The notes under the pieces are model-generated. The model searched no databases and was not told where the DNA came from. It worked only from the letters and a program-made list of their open reading frames with translations. Source: Gordonia sp. KTR9 (GTDB lineage: Bacteria; Actinomycetota; Actinomycetes; Mycobacteriales; Mycobacteriaceae). Taken from it: a DNA stretch of 64,000 bases. Where the stretch lies: NCBI RefSeq assembly GCF_000143885.2, contig NC_018581.1, positions 868,001 to 932,000 of the forward strand, in the 5' to 3' direction. Below are positions 25,504 to 34,111 of this stretch, one piece after another. How positions within the stretch are numbered: position 1 is the first letter of the stretch; each line of letters starts with the position of its first letter. The translations under genes were made by a program, and so were the position numbers.

Positions 25504-25625
25504 GGGCGTCTCCTCGGGGATATGCGACATGGAACCTGCGGGCCGCCTCACGGTCCGCGTGTGTAGCGTACTGGCCCCACGCGACAGCGTCGCCGGGCTG
25601 CGTCCGAGCCGTCGCGGCCCCGGGA

Positions 25626-26489
25626 CTATCGACGACGTTCGCAGACCACATTGCCGAGGGCCTTCGCGCCGTCGCGTTCGGCGACGGTCGCGGTGGCCAG
25701 CAACCGGGAGCCGTCCTCCCAGACCTCGACCGCGAGGGTCTCGCCCGGGAACACCACGCCCGCGAACGATGCCGAATAGTCGGCGACCGCGGTCACGTCG
25801 CCACCGAGGACCTCGTCGACGATCGCGCGGCAGACCGTGCCGTAGGTGCACAGGCCGTGCAGGATCGGCCGGGGAAACCCGGCGCGAGAGGCGAAGTCGG
25901 GGTCGGAGTGCAGTGGGTTGCGGTCCCCGCACAGCCGGTAGAGCAGGGCCTGCTGGGGGAGCGTCGCGACGGTCAGGCGATGATCCGGCGCGCGGTCGGG
26001 ATAGTCGACCCTCGCCGACGAACCGCGTTCGCCGCCGAAGCCGCCCTCGCCCTTGGCGAAGATCGACGAGCGGGAGGTCCAGAGGGTCTGGCCGTCGTCG
26101 TCGGCGGTCACCGACTCCTGCACGATCACCGCGGCCGAACCCTTGTCCTGGATCTCGGCGATCCGGGTGCGGGTGGTCGCCTTGCCGCCGGCCGGCAGTG
26201 GCCGGTAGGCCGTCACCTGCTGGCTGCCGTGGACGACCTTCGCGAGGTCGATGTCGATGCCGGGGAACGACACCTTCGGGGGTTCGGTGGTGTGGAAGCC
26301 GGCGGCCACGGTGGCGAAGGTGGGCAGCACCTTCGGTGTCGAGTCGTGGACGTACTCGAGCCCGGTGGTGTCCATCGGGTCTGATGCGGCACCCACCGCG
26401 AGGTTGTAGAGGGCGGCGTCCGACGCCGACCATTCGAAGCTCACCTCGGGCAGCTCGGCGCCGAGGGCGACGGAGAGGTCGATGGGCAT
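25626..26489 (-). CDS. Steroid enoyl-CoA hydratase ChsH3/Hsd4B type (double hot-dog MaoC)
   Basis: The enzyme hydrates a steroid trans-2-enoyl-CoA during side-chain beta-oxidation. The 287 residues form two hot-dog domains; the C-terminal one carries the catalytic motif GDRNPLHSDPDFASRAGFP followed by ILHGLCTYG. Length and order match Rv3538 (286 residues), which follows kstD in M. tuberculosis. Here too it starts four bases after the kstD stop, so both share the transcript controlled by the paired KstR boxes. The C-terminus ends ALGNVVCERRR. The preferred chain length (C24 or C26) is taken from the family, not seen. Confidence 0.9.
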   Translation of the reverse strand: MPIDLSVALGAELPEVSFEWSASDAALYNLAVGAASDPMDTTGLEYVHDSTPKVLPTFATVAAGFHTTEPPKVSFPGIDIDLAKVVHGSQQVTAYRPLPAGGKATTRTRIAEIQDKGSAAVIVQESVTADDDGQTLWTSRSSIFAKGEGGFGGERGSSARVDYPDRAPDHRLTVATLPQQALLYRLCGDRNPLHSDPDFASRAGFPRPILHGLCTYGTVCRAIVDEVLGGDVTAVADYSASFAGVVFPGETLAVEVWEDGSRLLATATVAERDGAKALGNVVCERRR

Positions 26490-26493
26490 CGTG

Positions 26494-28233
26494 TCAGGCT
26501 CCTGTGGATGCGGGGGCGGCGGCTTTGGCGGCGATGTCGGCGGCGGCGAGGTAGCCGAACACCATGGCCGGACCGATCGTCGCGCCCGGACCGGCGTAGG
26601 TGTGTCCCATGACCGGGGCGCTGGTGTTGCCCGCCGCGTACAGACCTTCGATGACCGAGCCGTCGGCCCGCAGAGCGCGACCCGACGCATCCGCATTGAT
26701 CCCGCCCTTGGTGCCGAGATCGCCCGGGACCATCTTGACCGCGTAGAACGGGCCCTTGCTGACCTCGCCGAGGCTCGGGTTGGGCTTGTTGGTGATGTCG
26801 CCGTAATAGTGGTCGTAACCGCTTGTGCCACGCCCGAAGTCCTCGTCGACGCCCTTGCGGGCGAAACCGTTGAACCGCTCGGTGGTGGCGGTCAGTGCGT
26901 CGACCGGCACACCGATCTTCTCGGCCAGTGCCGCGATGCTGTCGGCCTTGACGACGACACCCGACTCGAACCACTTCTTGGGCAACGGTTGTCGTGCGTT
27001 GATGCCGGCGAAGAGGTAGCGGTTGCGACAGCGCTGGTCGAAGATGAGCCACGACGGCACGTTCTCGCCGGGACCCTCGCCCTGACCGAACCGGCCGCCG
27101 TACATCTGGTGCACCGCTTCGACATACGGCAGGGACTCGTTCATGTAGCGCTGTCCGCGCGTGTTCACCATGAACGTTCCGGGTACCGCCCGCTCCGACA
27201 GCGCGAACCACGGACCGCGCGGCAGCGGGATCGTCGGGCCCCACCAGGCGTCGTCCATCAGGGACACCGCGGCGCCGATCTTGAGTCCGGCGTTGATGCC
27301 GTCGCCGGTGTTGCTCGGGGCGCCGGTGGTCCACTCGGAGCCGATCGGGTCGCGCTGGTACTTCTTGCGCATCTCGTCGTTGTGTTCGAACCCGCCGCAG
27401 GCGAGGATCACGCCGTGGCGTGCTCGGATCTCGACGCGCTTGCCGTCGGACTCGGCGATCACCCCGACGACGCGGCCGTCTTCGGTGATGAGGTCGGCCA
27501 GGCCGGTGTTCAGCCGGACCGGGACGCCGGCCTGGCGTACGCCGATGAGGAGTTCGGCGGCCAGCGCGGCGCCCATGGCGATCAGCTTCTTGCCCCGGCT
27601 GCGCGCCCAGAAGAAGCGGCTGCCGACCTTCGCCATCCGCAGCGGACCGCGCCAGTGACGCAGGCCGGTGTTGAGCCAGCGGTAGTCCGACTGCAGCACC
27701 ACCATGTTCAGCGGTGCCTTGGTGTATTGCGGGTGCAGGGTCTTCAGGTCGTCCCCGAGGCGGCGCGCGTCGAACGGGCGCGGCTCGATCGACCGTCCGG
27801 CGAGCCGGCCGCCGGGTGCCTCCGGGTAGTAGTCGGAGTAGTTCTTCACCCACTCGAGGTCGAGGGGGGCGTGTGCCATCAGGAAGTCGAGGGCCTCGGG
27901 CCCACGGTCGATGTAGGCGTCGATCCGATCGGCCGGGGCATGGTCGCCGATGATCGCGTGGACGTACTCGCGGGCCTTGTCCGGTGTGTCGATGACACCG
28001 TCGCGGCGCAGCACCGAGTTGTTCGGGATCCAGACCCCGCCGCCCGACCGCGACGTCGAGCCGCCCCAGTACGGCGACTTCTCGATCAGGACCGTCGACA
28101 GGCCCTTCTGAGCTGCGGTGATCGCCGCGCTCAGACCCGCACCGCCGGCCCCCACGACGACGACGTCGAACGTCTCGGGTGCCGGGGTCTCGGATCGGGT
28201 GCTGGTCTGTTCTGGTTCGGTCGAGCCGGCCAT
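26494..28233 (-). CDS. kstD: 3-ketosteroid delta1-dehydrogenase KstD
   Basis: KstD introduces the 1,2 double bond into ring A of 3-ketosteroids (for example androstenedione to androstadienedione), which with 9-alpha-hydroxylation opens ring B. The 579-residue flavoprotein has the FAD dinucleotide motif VVVGAGGAGLSAA near residue 25, GGSTSRSGGGVWIPNN near 62, and near the C-terminus GHTYAGPGATIGPA, where Tyr546 and Gly550 correspond to the catalytic Tyr487/Gly491 pair of Rhodococcus KstD1. The MAGSTEP start follows GGGGACCC. Two KstR boxes lie 24-58 bases upstream. It leads an operon with the ChsH3-type hydratase. Confidence 0.95.
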   Translation of the reverse strand: MAGSTEPEQTSTRSETPAPETFDVVVVGAGGAGLSAAITAAQKGLSTVLIEKSPYWGGSTSRSGGGVWIPNNSVLRRDGVIDTPDKAREYVHAIIGDHAPADRIDAYIDRGPEALDFLMAHAPLDLEWVKNYSDYYPEAPGGRLAGRSIEPRPFDARRLGDDLKTLHPQYTKAPLNMVVLQSDYRWLNTGLRHWRGPLRMAKVGSRFFWARSRGKKLIAMGAALAAELLIGVRQAGVPVRLNTGLADLITEDGRVVGVIAESDGKRVEIRARHGVILACGGFEHNDEMRKKYQRDPIGSEWTTGAPSNTGDGINAGLKIGAAVSLMDDAWWGPTIPLPRGPWFALSERAVPGTFMVNTRGQRYMNESLPYVEAVHQMYGGRFGQGEGPGENVPSWLIFDQRCRNRYLFAGINARQPLPKKWFESGVVVKADSIAALAEKIGVPVDALTATTERFNGFARKGVDEDFGRGTSGYDHYYGDITNKPNPSLGEVSKGPFYAVKMVPGDLGTKGGINADASGRALRADGSVIEGLYAAGNTSAPVMGHTYAGPGATIGPAMVFGYLAAADIAAKAAAPASTGA

Positions 28234-28256
28234 TGGGTCCCCTTCGTGCGCGCAGC

Positions 28257-28291
28257 TGGAACGTGTTCTACCTGAATTAGAACACGTTTCA
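28257..28291. promoter_or_regulatory. Two KstR operators upstream of kstD
   Basis: TGGAACGTGTTCTA (28257-28270) and TAGAACACGTTTCA (28278-28291) both fit TNNAACNNGTTNNA. Their centres are 21 bp apart, two helical turns, so two dimers could bind on the same face. Confidence 0.88.
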
Positions 28292-28337
28292 GAAATGGGA
28301 CGCCAGGGGTGGGTGATCGTGCCCGCGCGGGTGGCGG

Positions 28338-29309
28338 TCAGAGGCCCGGCGAGAGTGCTGAATACAGGACGGGGATGTCGCGGGCCCAGTATGGCCAGGC
28401 GTGGGTGCCGACGGGTCGGAAATGCGTGGCCGGGCGCAGTCCGGCGGCGCGCATCCGGGCGACGAAGTCCCGCGAGCACGTGTTCACCAGGCTCTCGAGC
28501 ACCGCGCCGGTGGTGATCTTCTCGAGGCGGGAACGTCCCGGATCCAGCCTGGTCAGCCGGTCGAGGGGGCTGGGTGCGCCGGTCCCGGCGGCGATGAAGA
28601 TGTGTTTGCCCTGCAGGGCGGACAGCCGACGCGCCGGGTCGTGGTCGGCCCACCCCGGCCCGTTCCAGGCGCCCCATATGTTCGTGGGGTCGCCACCGTC
28701 TCTGATGACGGCGGCGCGGATCTGCGACTCGTTGACCGGACCGGTGGTGGGAGGGCAACCGCTGATCGAACCGACGCCGGTGTAGATCGCGGGGCGACGG
28801 GTCGCGAGTGTGAAGGCCGCTTGGCCGCCGGCGGACAGCCCGGCGATCGCGTTTCTGCCGGTGCCGTGAAACAGGCGGTCGACGAGTGGGGGGAGTTCGC
28901 GCGTCAGGAAGGTCTCCCACTGCGGGCGGCCGAACCTCGGGTCCGCGCGGTTCCAGTTCGTATAGAAGGCGCCCTGACCGCTCGGCATGACCACGTTGAC
29001 CGTTTTGTCACGGAAGTAGCGATCGACGCGGGCTTCGGTGATCCAGTCGCTGACCGTTCCCTTGTGGCCGCCGCCGTCGAGGAGATAGAGCGTGCCGCGA
29101 GGGCCTCGGTGGGCCGGGTGCAGCACGGTGACCGGTACGTCTCGGCCCATGGAAGGTGAACGGATGAGCAGGTCGTGTCGATGATCCTCGACCGCAACAC
29201 TTCTCACCAGTGTCGCGGTCGGGGCCCCGGATGCGACCCCCGGTGTCCACAGTGCCAGTGCCGCCGCGATGAGGGTGGCTGACAGGAGTCGCCGTCCACC
29301 GGATCTCAT
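28338..29309 (-). CDS. Secreted mycolyltransferase / antigen 85-like esterase, second copy
   Basis: The 323-residue protein has a signal peptide (about 1-28, ending GVASGA), the nucleophile elbow AGLSAGG with Ser159, and the C-terminal GTHAWPYW with the catalytic His, so the fold and triad of antigen 85 are kept. It is clearly diverged from the copy at 8.4-9.4 kb. The start overlaps the stop of the SnoaL-like gene by four bases, which places it third in an operon with a glycosyltransferase. The acceptor could therefore be something other than trehalose; this is a guess. It ends about 45 bases before the KstR boxes of kstD. Confidence 0.85.
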   Translation of the reverse strand: MRSGGRRLLSATLIAAALALWTPGVASGAPTATLVRSVAVEDHRHDLLIRSPSMGRDVPVTVLHPAHRGPRGTLYLLDGGGHKGTVSDWITEARVDRYFRDKTVNVVMPSGQGAFYTNWNRADPRFGRPQWETFLTRELPPLVDRLFHGTGRNAIAGLSAGGQAAFTLATRRPAIYTGVGSISGCPPTTGPVNESQIRAAVIRDGGDPTNIWGAWNGPGWADHDPARRLSALQGKHIFIAAGTGAPSPLDRLTRLDPGRSRLEKITTGAVLESLVNTCSRDFVARMRAAGLRPATHFRPVGTHAWPYWARDIPVLYSALSPGL

Positions 29310-29716
29310 CCCGGCAGCAGACCCAACTGGCCGAGGAAGTCGAGCTGGTCGAAGTAGAGGTGCTCGGACACGAGTTCCGAACCTCGCACGCCGTAGGTTG
29401 CGCTCCACCGGAACGTCACGGACCTCCCGGTGGGGTCGACCGCGCCCTGCGGGCTCTGCAACACGCCGTCGTGGACCCCGGCGAAGACTCCCTCGACCGA
29501 GGCGTGTTCGGCGTCGATGACGTAGGAGTGAACGGAGAGTCGGCCGTCGGGGAACGCGCCCTGGAAGACCGACAGGAACCCGAGCACCTGGTCCCTTCCG
29601 GCGAATGACCCACCCGGAGCGATCAATTCGGCGTCGGACGACCACGGCTCGTTAGCGGGCTCACGGGTGTTGAACGCGTCGATGTGCGCGTCGATCACCG
29701 TTCGTGCATCGGTCAT
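29306..29716 (-). CDS. SnoaL-like / NTF2-fold protein
   Basis: The 136-residue protein has the NTF2-like fold used by SnoaL polyketide cyclases, ketosteroid isomerases and many small hydrolases. Visible family traits are VIDAHIDAFNTREPANEPW, then GRDQVLGFLSVFQGAFPD, and a C-terminal strand set with HLYFDQLDFLGQLGL. A ketosteroid-isomerase-like reaction is conceivable given the steroid setting but no catalytic residues prove it. It begins one base after the glycosyltransferase stop and overlaps the mycolyltransferase-like gene downstream, so three genes form one tight operon. Confidence 0.82.
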   Translation of the reverse strand: MTDARTVIDAHIDAFNTREPANEPWSSDAELIAPGGSFAGRDQVLGFLSVFQGAFPDGRLSVHSYVIDAEHASVEGVFAGVHDGVLQSPQGAVDPTGRSVTFRWSATYGVRGSELVSEHLYFDQLDFLGQLGLLPG

Positions 29717-29717
29717 G

Positions 29718-31064
29718 TCAGTGCTCCTCCTGGGGTGTCGTCGGTCGGGTGGTTGGGATGGTTTGGTGGCTGTTCGCGGTGGTCAGGTCGTCGAGTTGGG
29801 TGGACACGATGCGTGCCGGGTCGTAGTCGGCGATCGCGCGCGCCATGCGGGCGCATCTGCCTGCCAACTCGTCGTCGGCGAGGACGCTGGCGACCGCATC
29901 GGAGATCTGCCGGGGCGACGGGCGCCGGGTTCCGAGATCCACTCCGACTCCGAAATGTCGTACACGGGCGGCGACTTCGGGTTTGTCCTCCCCGCCCGGC
30001 GCGACGACGACGGGCACCGAGTGGCTCAGCGCGTGCAGCACGCCGCCGTAACCGCCGTTGGTGATCATGACCGAGGTCCGCGGTAGGAGCGCGTCGTAGT
30101 CGAGGTATTGCGAGATGGTCGCGTTGCCGCTCGGGATCACCGACCGGGGATCTGCCCCGCCGGTGCTGACGACGACCCGGACGTCCATGTCGGCCAGCCC
30201 TGTCAGCGTCGGTTCGACGAGTTGGGAGAAGTCGTGGTTGTCGAGCGTGCCCTGCGTGACATGCACGATCGGGCGGTCGTCGTCGAGCAACTCCGACCAC
30301 CATGGTGACATCGTTCGGGCGTCGTCCGGGGGATGTGCATGTCGGTCGAGCACCGGCCCCGCGAACACTGTGTCGGCGGGCAGATCGGGCCGCGGGTACT
30401 CGAACTCGGCGGGACCCAGTTGGACGAATCTGTCGAATGCGCGGGAGAGGTCCAGGACGAAGTGGTCGAGCGAACCGCCGGCGCCCCGGGCCAACTCTCG
30501 TGCGCGTCGCTGTGTCGATGCGAACAGGACGTGTCGGACCATGAGGTGTGCGAGTCGATTTCGTATTCTCCCGGCCGGGCCGCCCATGGGTCTCAGGCCG
30601 CTGTTGAACGGTGCCACATGGGGGCTCGTCTGCGCGAGCGGCATGGTGCCGAGACCGAGTACGGGCGGCCGCCGGCTCGCGGGGCGGGACAACAACGGGA
30701 TGATTCCCGCGAACGTGCCGTCGCACAGCACCGCATCGACGTCGTGAACGCCGAGGGCAGAGTCCACCGCGCGGGCCTGGTCTGCGAGCGGGTCGATGAA
30801 CGTGCACTGCACCTGGTATCGGGACAGGGCCAGCCCGCGGTAGCGATCACGGTCCGGAGTGAAGCTGTCGGGATCGCGCTCGTCCAGGTCGGCCGTGCCG
30901 TCGAGCGGGTGAGGGATCATGCCCGCGGCGGCGACCTGGTCGGTGAAACGCGAACCGGTCACCACGATCACCGTGTGCCCCCGGTCGACCAACGTGCTTC
31001 CGACGGCGATGACCGGTCCGACATGACCTGCCAGGGGCGTACTGCACATCAGGTATGTCGACAT
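29718..31064 (-). CDS. Family 1 (MGT/UGT-like) glycosyltransferase
   Basis: The 448-residue protein is a two-domain GT-B enzyme of the macrolide/sterol glycosyltransferase type. The N-terminal acceptor domain begins MSTYLMCSTPLAGHVGPV, and the C-terminal donor domain holds VHVTQGTLDN and the signature MITNGGYGGVLHALSHSVP followed by VVVAPGGEDKPE, which binds the nucleotide sugar. Acceptors in this family include sterols, macrolides and glycolipids; which applies is unknown. A GGAGG site precedes the ATG. The gene leads an operon with the SnoaL-like and mycolyltransferase-like proteins and has a perfect 31-bp inverted repeat just upstream. Confidence 0.85.
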   Translation of the reverse strand: MSTYLMCSTPLAGHVGPVIAVGSTLVDRGHTVIVVTGSRFTDQVAAAGMIPHPLDGTADLDERDPDSFTPDRDRYRGLALSRYQVQCTFIDPLADQARAVDSALGVHDVDAVLCDGTFAGIIPLLSRPASRRPPVLGLGTMPLAQTSPHVAPFNSGLRPMGGPAGRIRNRLAHLMVRHVLFASTQRRARELARGAGGSLDHFVLDLSRAFDRFVQLGPAEFEYPRPDLPADTVFAGPVLDRHAHPPDDARTMSPWWSELLDDDRPIVHVTQGTLDNHDFSQLVEPTLTGLADMDVRVVVSTGGADPRSVIPSGNATISQYLDYDALLPRTSVMITNGGYGGVLHALSHSVPVVVAPGGEDKPEVAARVRHFGVGVDLGTRRPSPRQISDAVASVLADDELAGRCARMARAIADYDPARIVSTQLDDLTTANSHQTIPTTRPTTPQEEH

Positions 31065-31075
31065 CCAGCCTCCGT

Positions 31076-31106
31076 ATATTCGATAGAGCCAGACTCTATC
31101 GAATAT
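31076..31106. promoter_or_regulatory. Perfect 31-bp inverted repeat, operator of the glycosyltransferase operon
   Basis: Thirteen-base arms ATATTCGATAGAG and CTCTATCGAATAT flank a five-base centre. The repeat starts 12 bases before the glycosyltransferase ATG, next to its ribosome site, and so overlaps the core promoter or the first transcribed bases. The divergent TetR gene is the natural candidate ligand-controlled repressor. Confidence 0.75.
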
Positions 31107-31259
31107 GTGTCGAGGTTGCTGGGAAACGATTGTGTGCGGGGTATCGTCGCTGATCAGGCGCTATACCCGACGAGTGCCGCCCCATCGCTCCCGCGGGGAC
31201 GTTTGTCGACGCCGCGCTAGAATCGATGGAATTCGACACCAACCGTAGCGGAGGCCGGC

Positions 31260-31883
31260 ATGAGCAGACGCCCGTACACTCCGCGTAAACGTGCGATCAG
31301 CGCGGCGCACACACGCTCGAGAATCCTGGATGCCGCCCAAGAGCTGTTCGTCGCCCAGGGATATTCGCGGACCACGCTGCAGCAGATCGCCGACCGTGCG
31401 GGCGTTGCCGTGGGCACCGTCCATCAGGCGGGTTCGAAGGCGTCGCTGATGATGGCGGTGCTCGAGCGGGGGTTCACCGGCGACGAGAAGTTCGTCTCGC
31501 TACTCGAGCGGCCCGAGTTCATCGCGATCATGGAGGAGGCCGACACCGCCCGGGCCATCGACCGCTACCTCGACCACATACTTGCCGCGAACAGCCGGAT
31601 CGCAGATCTGTGGCACGCCGCGACGCTCGCCGCGGATTCCGATCCCACCATCGGGGAGCAACTCGAACGATCCGAACTACGCCGGCTCGACGACGTGCAC
31701 ACCGGTTCTCACTGGTTCGTCCATCGCAACCTCATCGAGGACACCGAGGTCGACGAATTCGCGGACATCCTCAGCCATCTCACCAGCCCGGCCACCTACC
31801 GCTACTTCACCGTCGAACGGGGATGGACCCCCGCACGACTCAAGAAATGGATGATCGTCAGTATCGAGGCCGCGATGCGGTGA
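31260..31883 (+). CDS. TetR-family regulator, probable repressor of the divergent glycosyltransferase operon
   Basis: The 207-residue protein has the N-terminal TetR helix-turn-helix (SRILDAAQELFVAQGYSRTT, then LQQIADRAGVAVGTVHQAGS) and a helical ligand domain with an aromatic-rich C-terminus (TYRYFTVERGWTPARLKKWM). The recognition helix has HQ in place of the common YYHF, so its DNA specificity probably differs from KstR. The ATG follows CGGAGGCC. It is divergent from the glycosyltransferase operon, and the perfect inverted repeat between them is its likely operator. No clear second copy of the repeat is seen near its own start. Confidence 0.87.
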   Translation: MSRRPYTPRKRAISAAHTRSRILDAAQELFVAQGYSRTTLQQIADRAGVAVGTVHQAGSKASLMMAVLERGFTGDEKFVSLLERPEFIAIMEEADTARAIDRYLDHILAANSRIADLWHAATLAADSDPTIGEQLERSELRRLDDVHTGSHWFVHRNLIEDTEVDEFADILSHLTSPATYRYFTVERGWTPARLKKWMIVSIEAAMR

Positions 31884-31910
31884 CGACGCGTTCGTGAATA
31901 CGTCCAGGAC

Positions 31911-32972
31911 TCACGCGTTTCCGTCCCGTCCACCCACGATCACATCCCACGAATCGACGCCGCCGTCGAGGATCCGTTCGGCAAGGACGTTCGCCCACTC
32001 ATGGTCGTCGCCGTAACGATCGGACCAGCCCCACAGTGCCGTGGTGAACCGTCCGAGTGCGTGCTCGGCGGTGAACCCGATGGCGCCGTGGATCTGATGG
32101 GCCGCGGCCGCGACCTCGTGTGCGTGCCGCGACGTGACGATTTTCGCGGCCGCGATCGCATTTCGGGCTGTCACGGCGTCGCCCGATGCGGCGTCGGTCG
32201 CGGCCCGTGCTGCGGTCTCCATGAGGGTGGTCTGCGCGGCCATACGGGCCAGGGTCTGCTGGATCGCCTGGAACTTCGCCAGCGGCCGGCCGAACTGGAC
32301 GCGCTCAGCGGCGTATCGCACCGTGCGCTCGCGCACCGCGCGAGCTGCAGCCGCCAGGGCGACGGCGTAGACCAGAGCGCCGCGGGTCCGCAGATCGTCG
32401 ACGGTGATCGGTGACGCGGCCGCAAAGTCTGCCTCGACGCCTTCGAAGTCGATGTCGCCGAACGACATTCCCGACAGGTCGGTACCGCTGTCGAGGCGGA
32501 CGCCCGGACAGTCGCACCTGCAGACGGCGATCACCGGTCCGTCCGGGGTACCCGCGAGCGCCACGACGACCTCGGCCGTGGCGAGGTGGGCGACACCGAC
32601 TGCGTCACCGCTCAGACGAACTCGCTCACCGTCCCGGTCGACTGTCGCATCGTCGACGACTGCGACGGTCGCGGTGGCTCCGTCGAGGGAATGGCCGACA
32701 TTGCCCGCGAGCCAGGCGGCCAGCAGGGCGTGTTCGGCGTAGGGCGTGAGGGCACCGGCTCCGGCGAGGGCGTCGAGGACCGCGAGGGCGTCGGCCAGGT
32801 CGGCGCCCTGGCCCCCGGCCTCCTCCGGGACGTCGACGGAAGTGAAACCGGCGTCCAGGAGTGCCGCCCAGAGCTCTGTGCCGGATTCGGCGCCCGGCGT
32901 GCGCAGGTCGACCGGGAAGCGGGCCAGCATGGCCGCGGTCGCGGCGGCGAGTTCGGTGGCCAAGTCGCTCAT
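31911..32972 (-). CDS. Acyl-CoA dehydrogenase, beta-like subunit
   Basis: The 353-residue protein is a short acyl-CoA dehydrogenase with a poorly conserved N-terminal half and a C-terminal half carrying RVQFGRPLAKFQAIQQTLAR and HQIHGAIGFTAEHALGRF. This type usually forms alpha2beta2 complexes in which the partner carries the catalytic glutamate. It overlaps the upstream acyl-CoA dehydrogenase by four bases, which strongly suggests they are the two subunits. The crotonase-dehydrogenase-dehydrogenase order resembles echA13-fadE17-fadE18 of M. tuberculosis; that orthology is only a suggestion. The substrate is probably a steroid-derived acyl-CoA. Confidence 0.85.
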   Translation of the reverse strand: MSDLATELAAATAAMLARFPVDLRTPGAESGTELWAALLDAGFTSVDVPEEAGGQGADLADALAVLDALAGAGALTPYAEHALLAAWLAGNVGHSLDGATATVAVVDDATVDRDGERVRLSGDAVGVAHLATAEVVVALAGTPDGPVIAVCRCDCPGVRLDSGTDLSGMSFGDIDFEGVEADFAAASPITVDDLRTRGALVYAVALAAAARAVRERTVRYAAERVQFGRPLAKFQAIQQTLARMAAQTTLMETAARAATDAASGDAVTARNAIAAAKIVTSRHAHEVAAAAHQIHGAIGFTAEHALGRFTTALWGWSDRYGDDHEWANVLAERILDGGVDSWDVIVGGRDGNA

Positions 32973-34111
32973 CGCATCCCCAGTCCGCGCGCGATGATGC
33001 CGCGCAGGATCTCGTTGGTTCCTCCACGCAGGGTGAAAGCCGGTGTGTGCAGGACGGCTTGAGCGAGCATGCGCTCGAAATCGGTCCCACCGGTGCGACG
33101 GGGGATCGCGCCGGACGCGTCCCGGATTGCGCTCACCAGATCGCCCTCGAACGTCGATCCCAGATCCTTGACCATCGCCGCGAGCACGTCGGGCTCACCC
33201 CCGGCATGGAGTTCCCGCGCCACCTGCAACGACATCTGGCGCAGCGCCCACGCCTGTGCGGTGAGCTCGCCCAGAGTCCGTCGCTGCTCCGGCGTGGCAC
33301 CGTGCTCACGAAGCAGGCCGGTCCAGGCTCGGAGCAGCGGCAACGTGCTGAGATAGCGTTCCGGACCCGAGCGTTCGAAGGCCAACTCGCTCATCACCTG
33401 TCGCCATCCCTGGCCGCGAACGCCGAGCAGGGCCGAGGAGTCCACGACGGCGTCGTGGAAGATCACCTCGTTGAAGTGCGCCTCACCGTCGATGCTCGCG
33501 AGCGGACGGATCTCGATGTCGGGGTGGGGGAGGTCGACGACGAACTGCGAGAGTCCCTCCCGGCGGTCCTCGGTGCTGCCGTCGGTGCGTGCGAGCAGCA
33601 CCATCGCATGTGCGATGTGGGCGCCCGTGGTCCAGACCTTGGTGCCGCGCAATGACCAGGTGTCGCCGTTGCCGGTGGCCCGGGTGCGCACGCTCGCGAG
33701 GTCGGAGCCGGCGTCCGGCTCGCTCATCCCGATCGCGAAGAAGACCGTCCCGGAGGAGATTCCGGGGATGTAGCGCCGTTTCTGCGTCTCGGTGCCGTTG
33801 GCGAGGATGCTCGGAGCCATCTGGCGGTCGGCGATCCAGTGCGCCGCCACGGGTGCACCGTGTGCGAGGAGTTCCTCGGTGACCACGAAACGCTCGACGG
33901 CCGTGCGCCCCTGCCCGCCGTACTCGACGGGCATGGTCAGACCCAGCCAGCCGCGCTCGCCGAGGCGTCGGCTGAAGTCGGGATCGAAACCCGTCATCCA
34001 GCTGTCGACGTCGGGACGGAAGGCTCCGTCGGCGAGTTCGGTGCGCAGGAAGGTGCGCACCTCGTCGCGGAGGGCGTGCAGGACGTCGTCCGCGACGGCG
34101 CCCCGGCTCAT
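32969..34111 (-). CDS. Acyl-CoA dehydrogenase, alpha-like subunit
   Basis: The 380-residue protein has the full acyl-CoA dehydrogenase layout: GLTMPVEYGGQGRTAVERFV in the N-terminal helical domain, IGMSEPDAGSDLASVRTRA and KVWTTGAHIAHAMVLLARTD in the middle beta domain, and the C-terminal LRGGTNEILRGIIARGLGMR. The usual glutamate of the C-terminal motif is replaced by Gly, but ELAFERSGPER holds a Glu at the isovaleryl-CoA dehydrogenase position. It overlaps both neighbours by four bases and so lies in the middle of a three-gene operon. Confidence 0.88.
   Translation of the reverse strand: MSRGAVADDVLHALRDEVRTFLRTELADGAFRPDVDSWMTGFDPDFSRRLGERGWLGLTMPVEYGGQGRTAVERFVVTEELLAHGAPVAAHWIADRQMAPSILANGTETQKRRYIPGISSGTVFFAIGMSEPDAGSDLASVRTRATGNGDTWSLRGTKVWTTGAHIAHAMVLLARTDGSTEDRREGLSQFVVDLPHPDIEIRPLASIDGEAHFNEVIFHDAVVDSSALLGVRGQGWRQVMSELAFERSGPERYLSTLPLLRAWTGLLREHGATPEQRRTLGELTAQAWALRQMSLQVARELHAGGEPDVLAAMVKDLGSTFEGDLVSAIRDASGAIPRRTGGTDFERMLAQAVLHTPAFTLRGGTNEILRGIIARGLGMR

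Noticed and set aside
31216-31236. Possible second TetR operator near the TetR start (TCGATGGAATTCGA)
   Set aside because: It shares only scattered bases with the 31-bp repeat arms.
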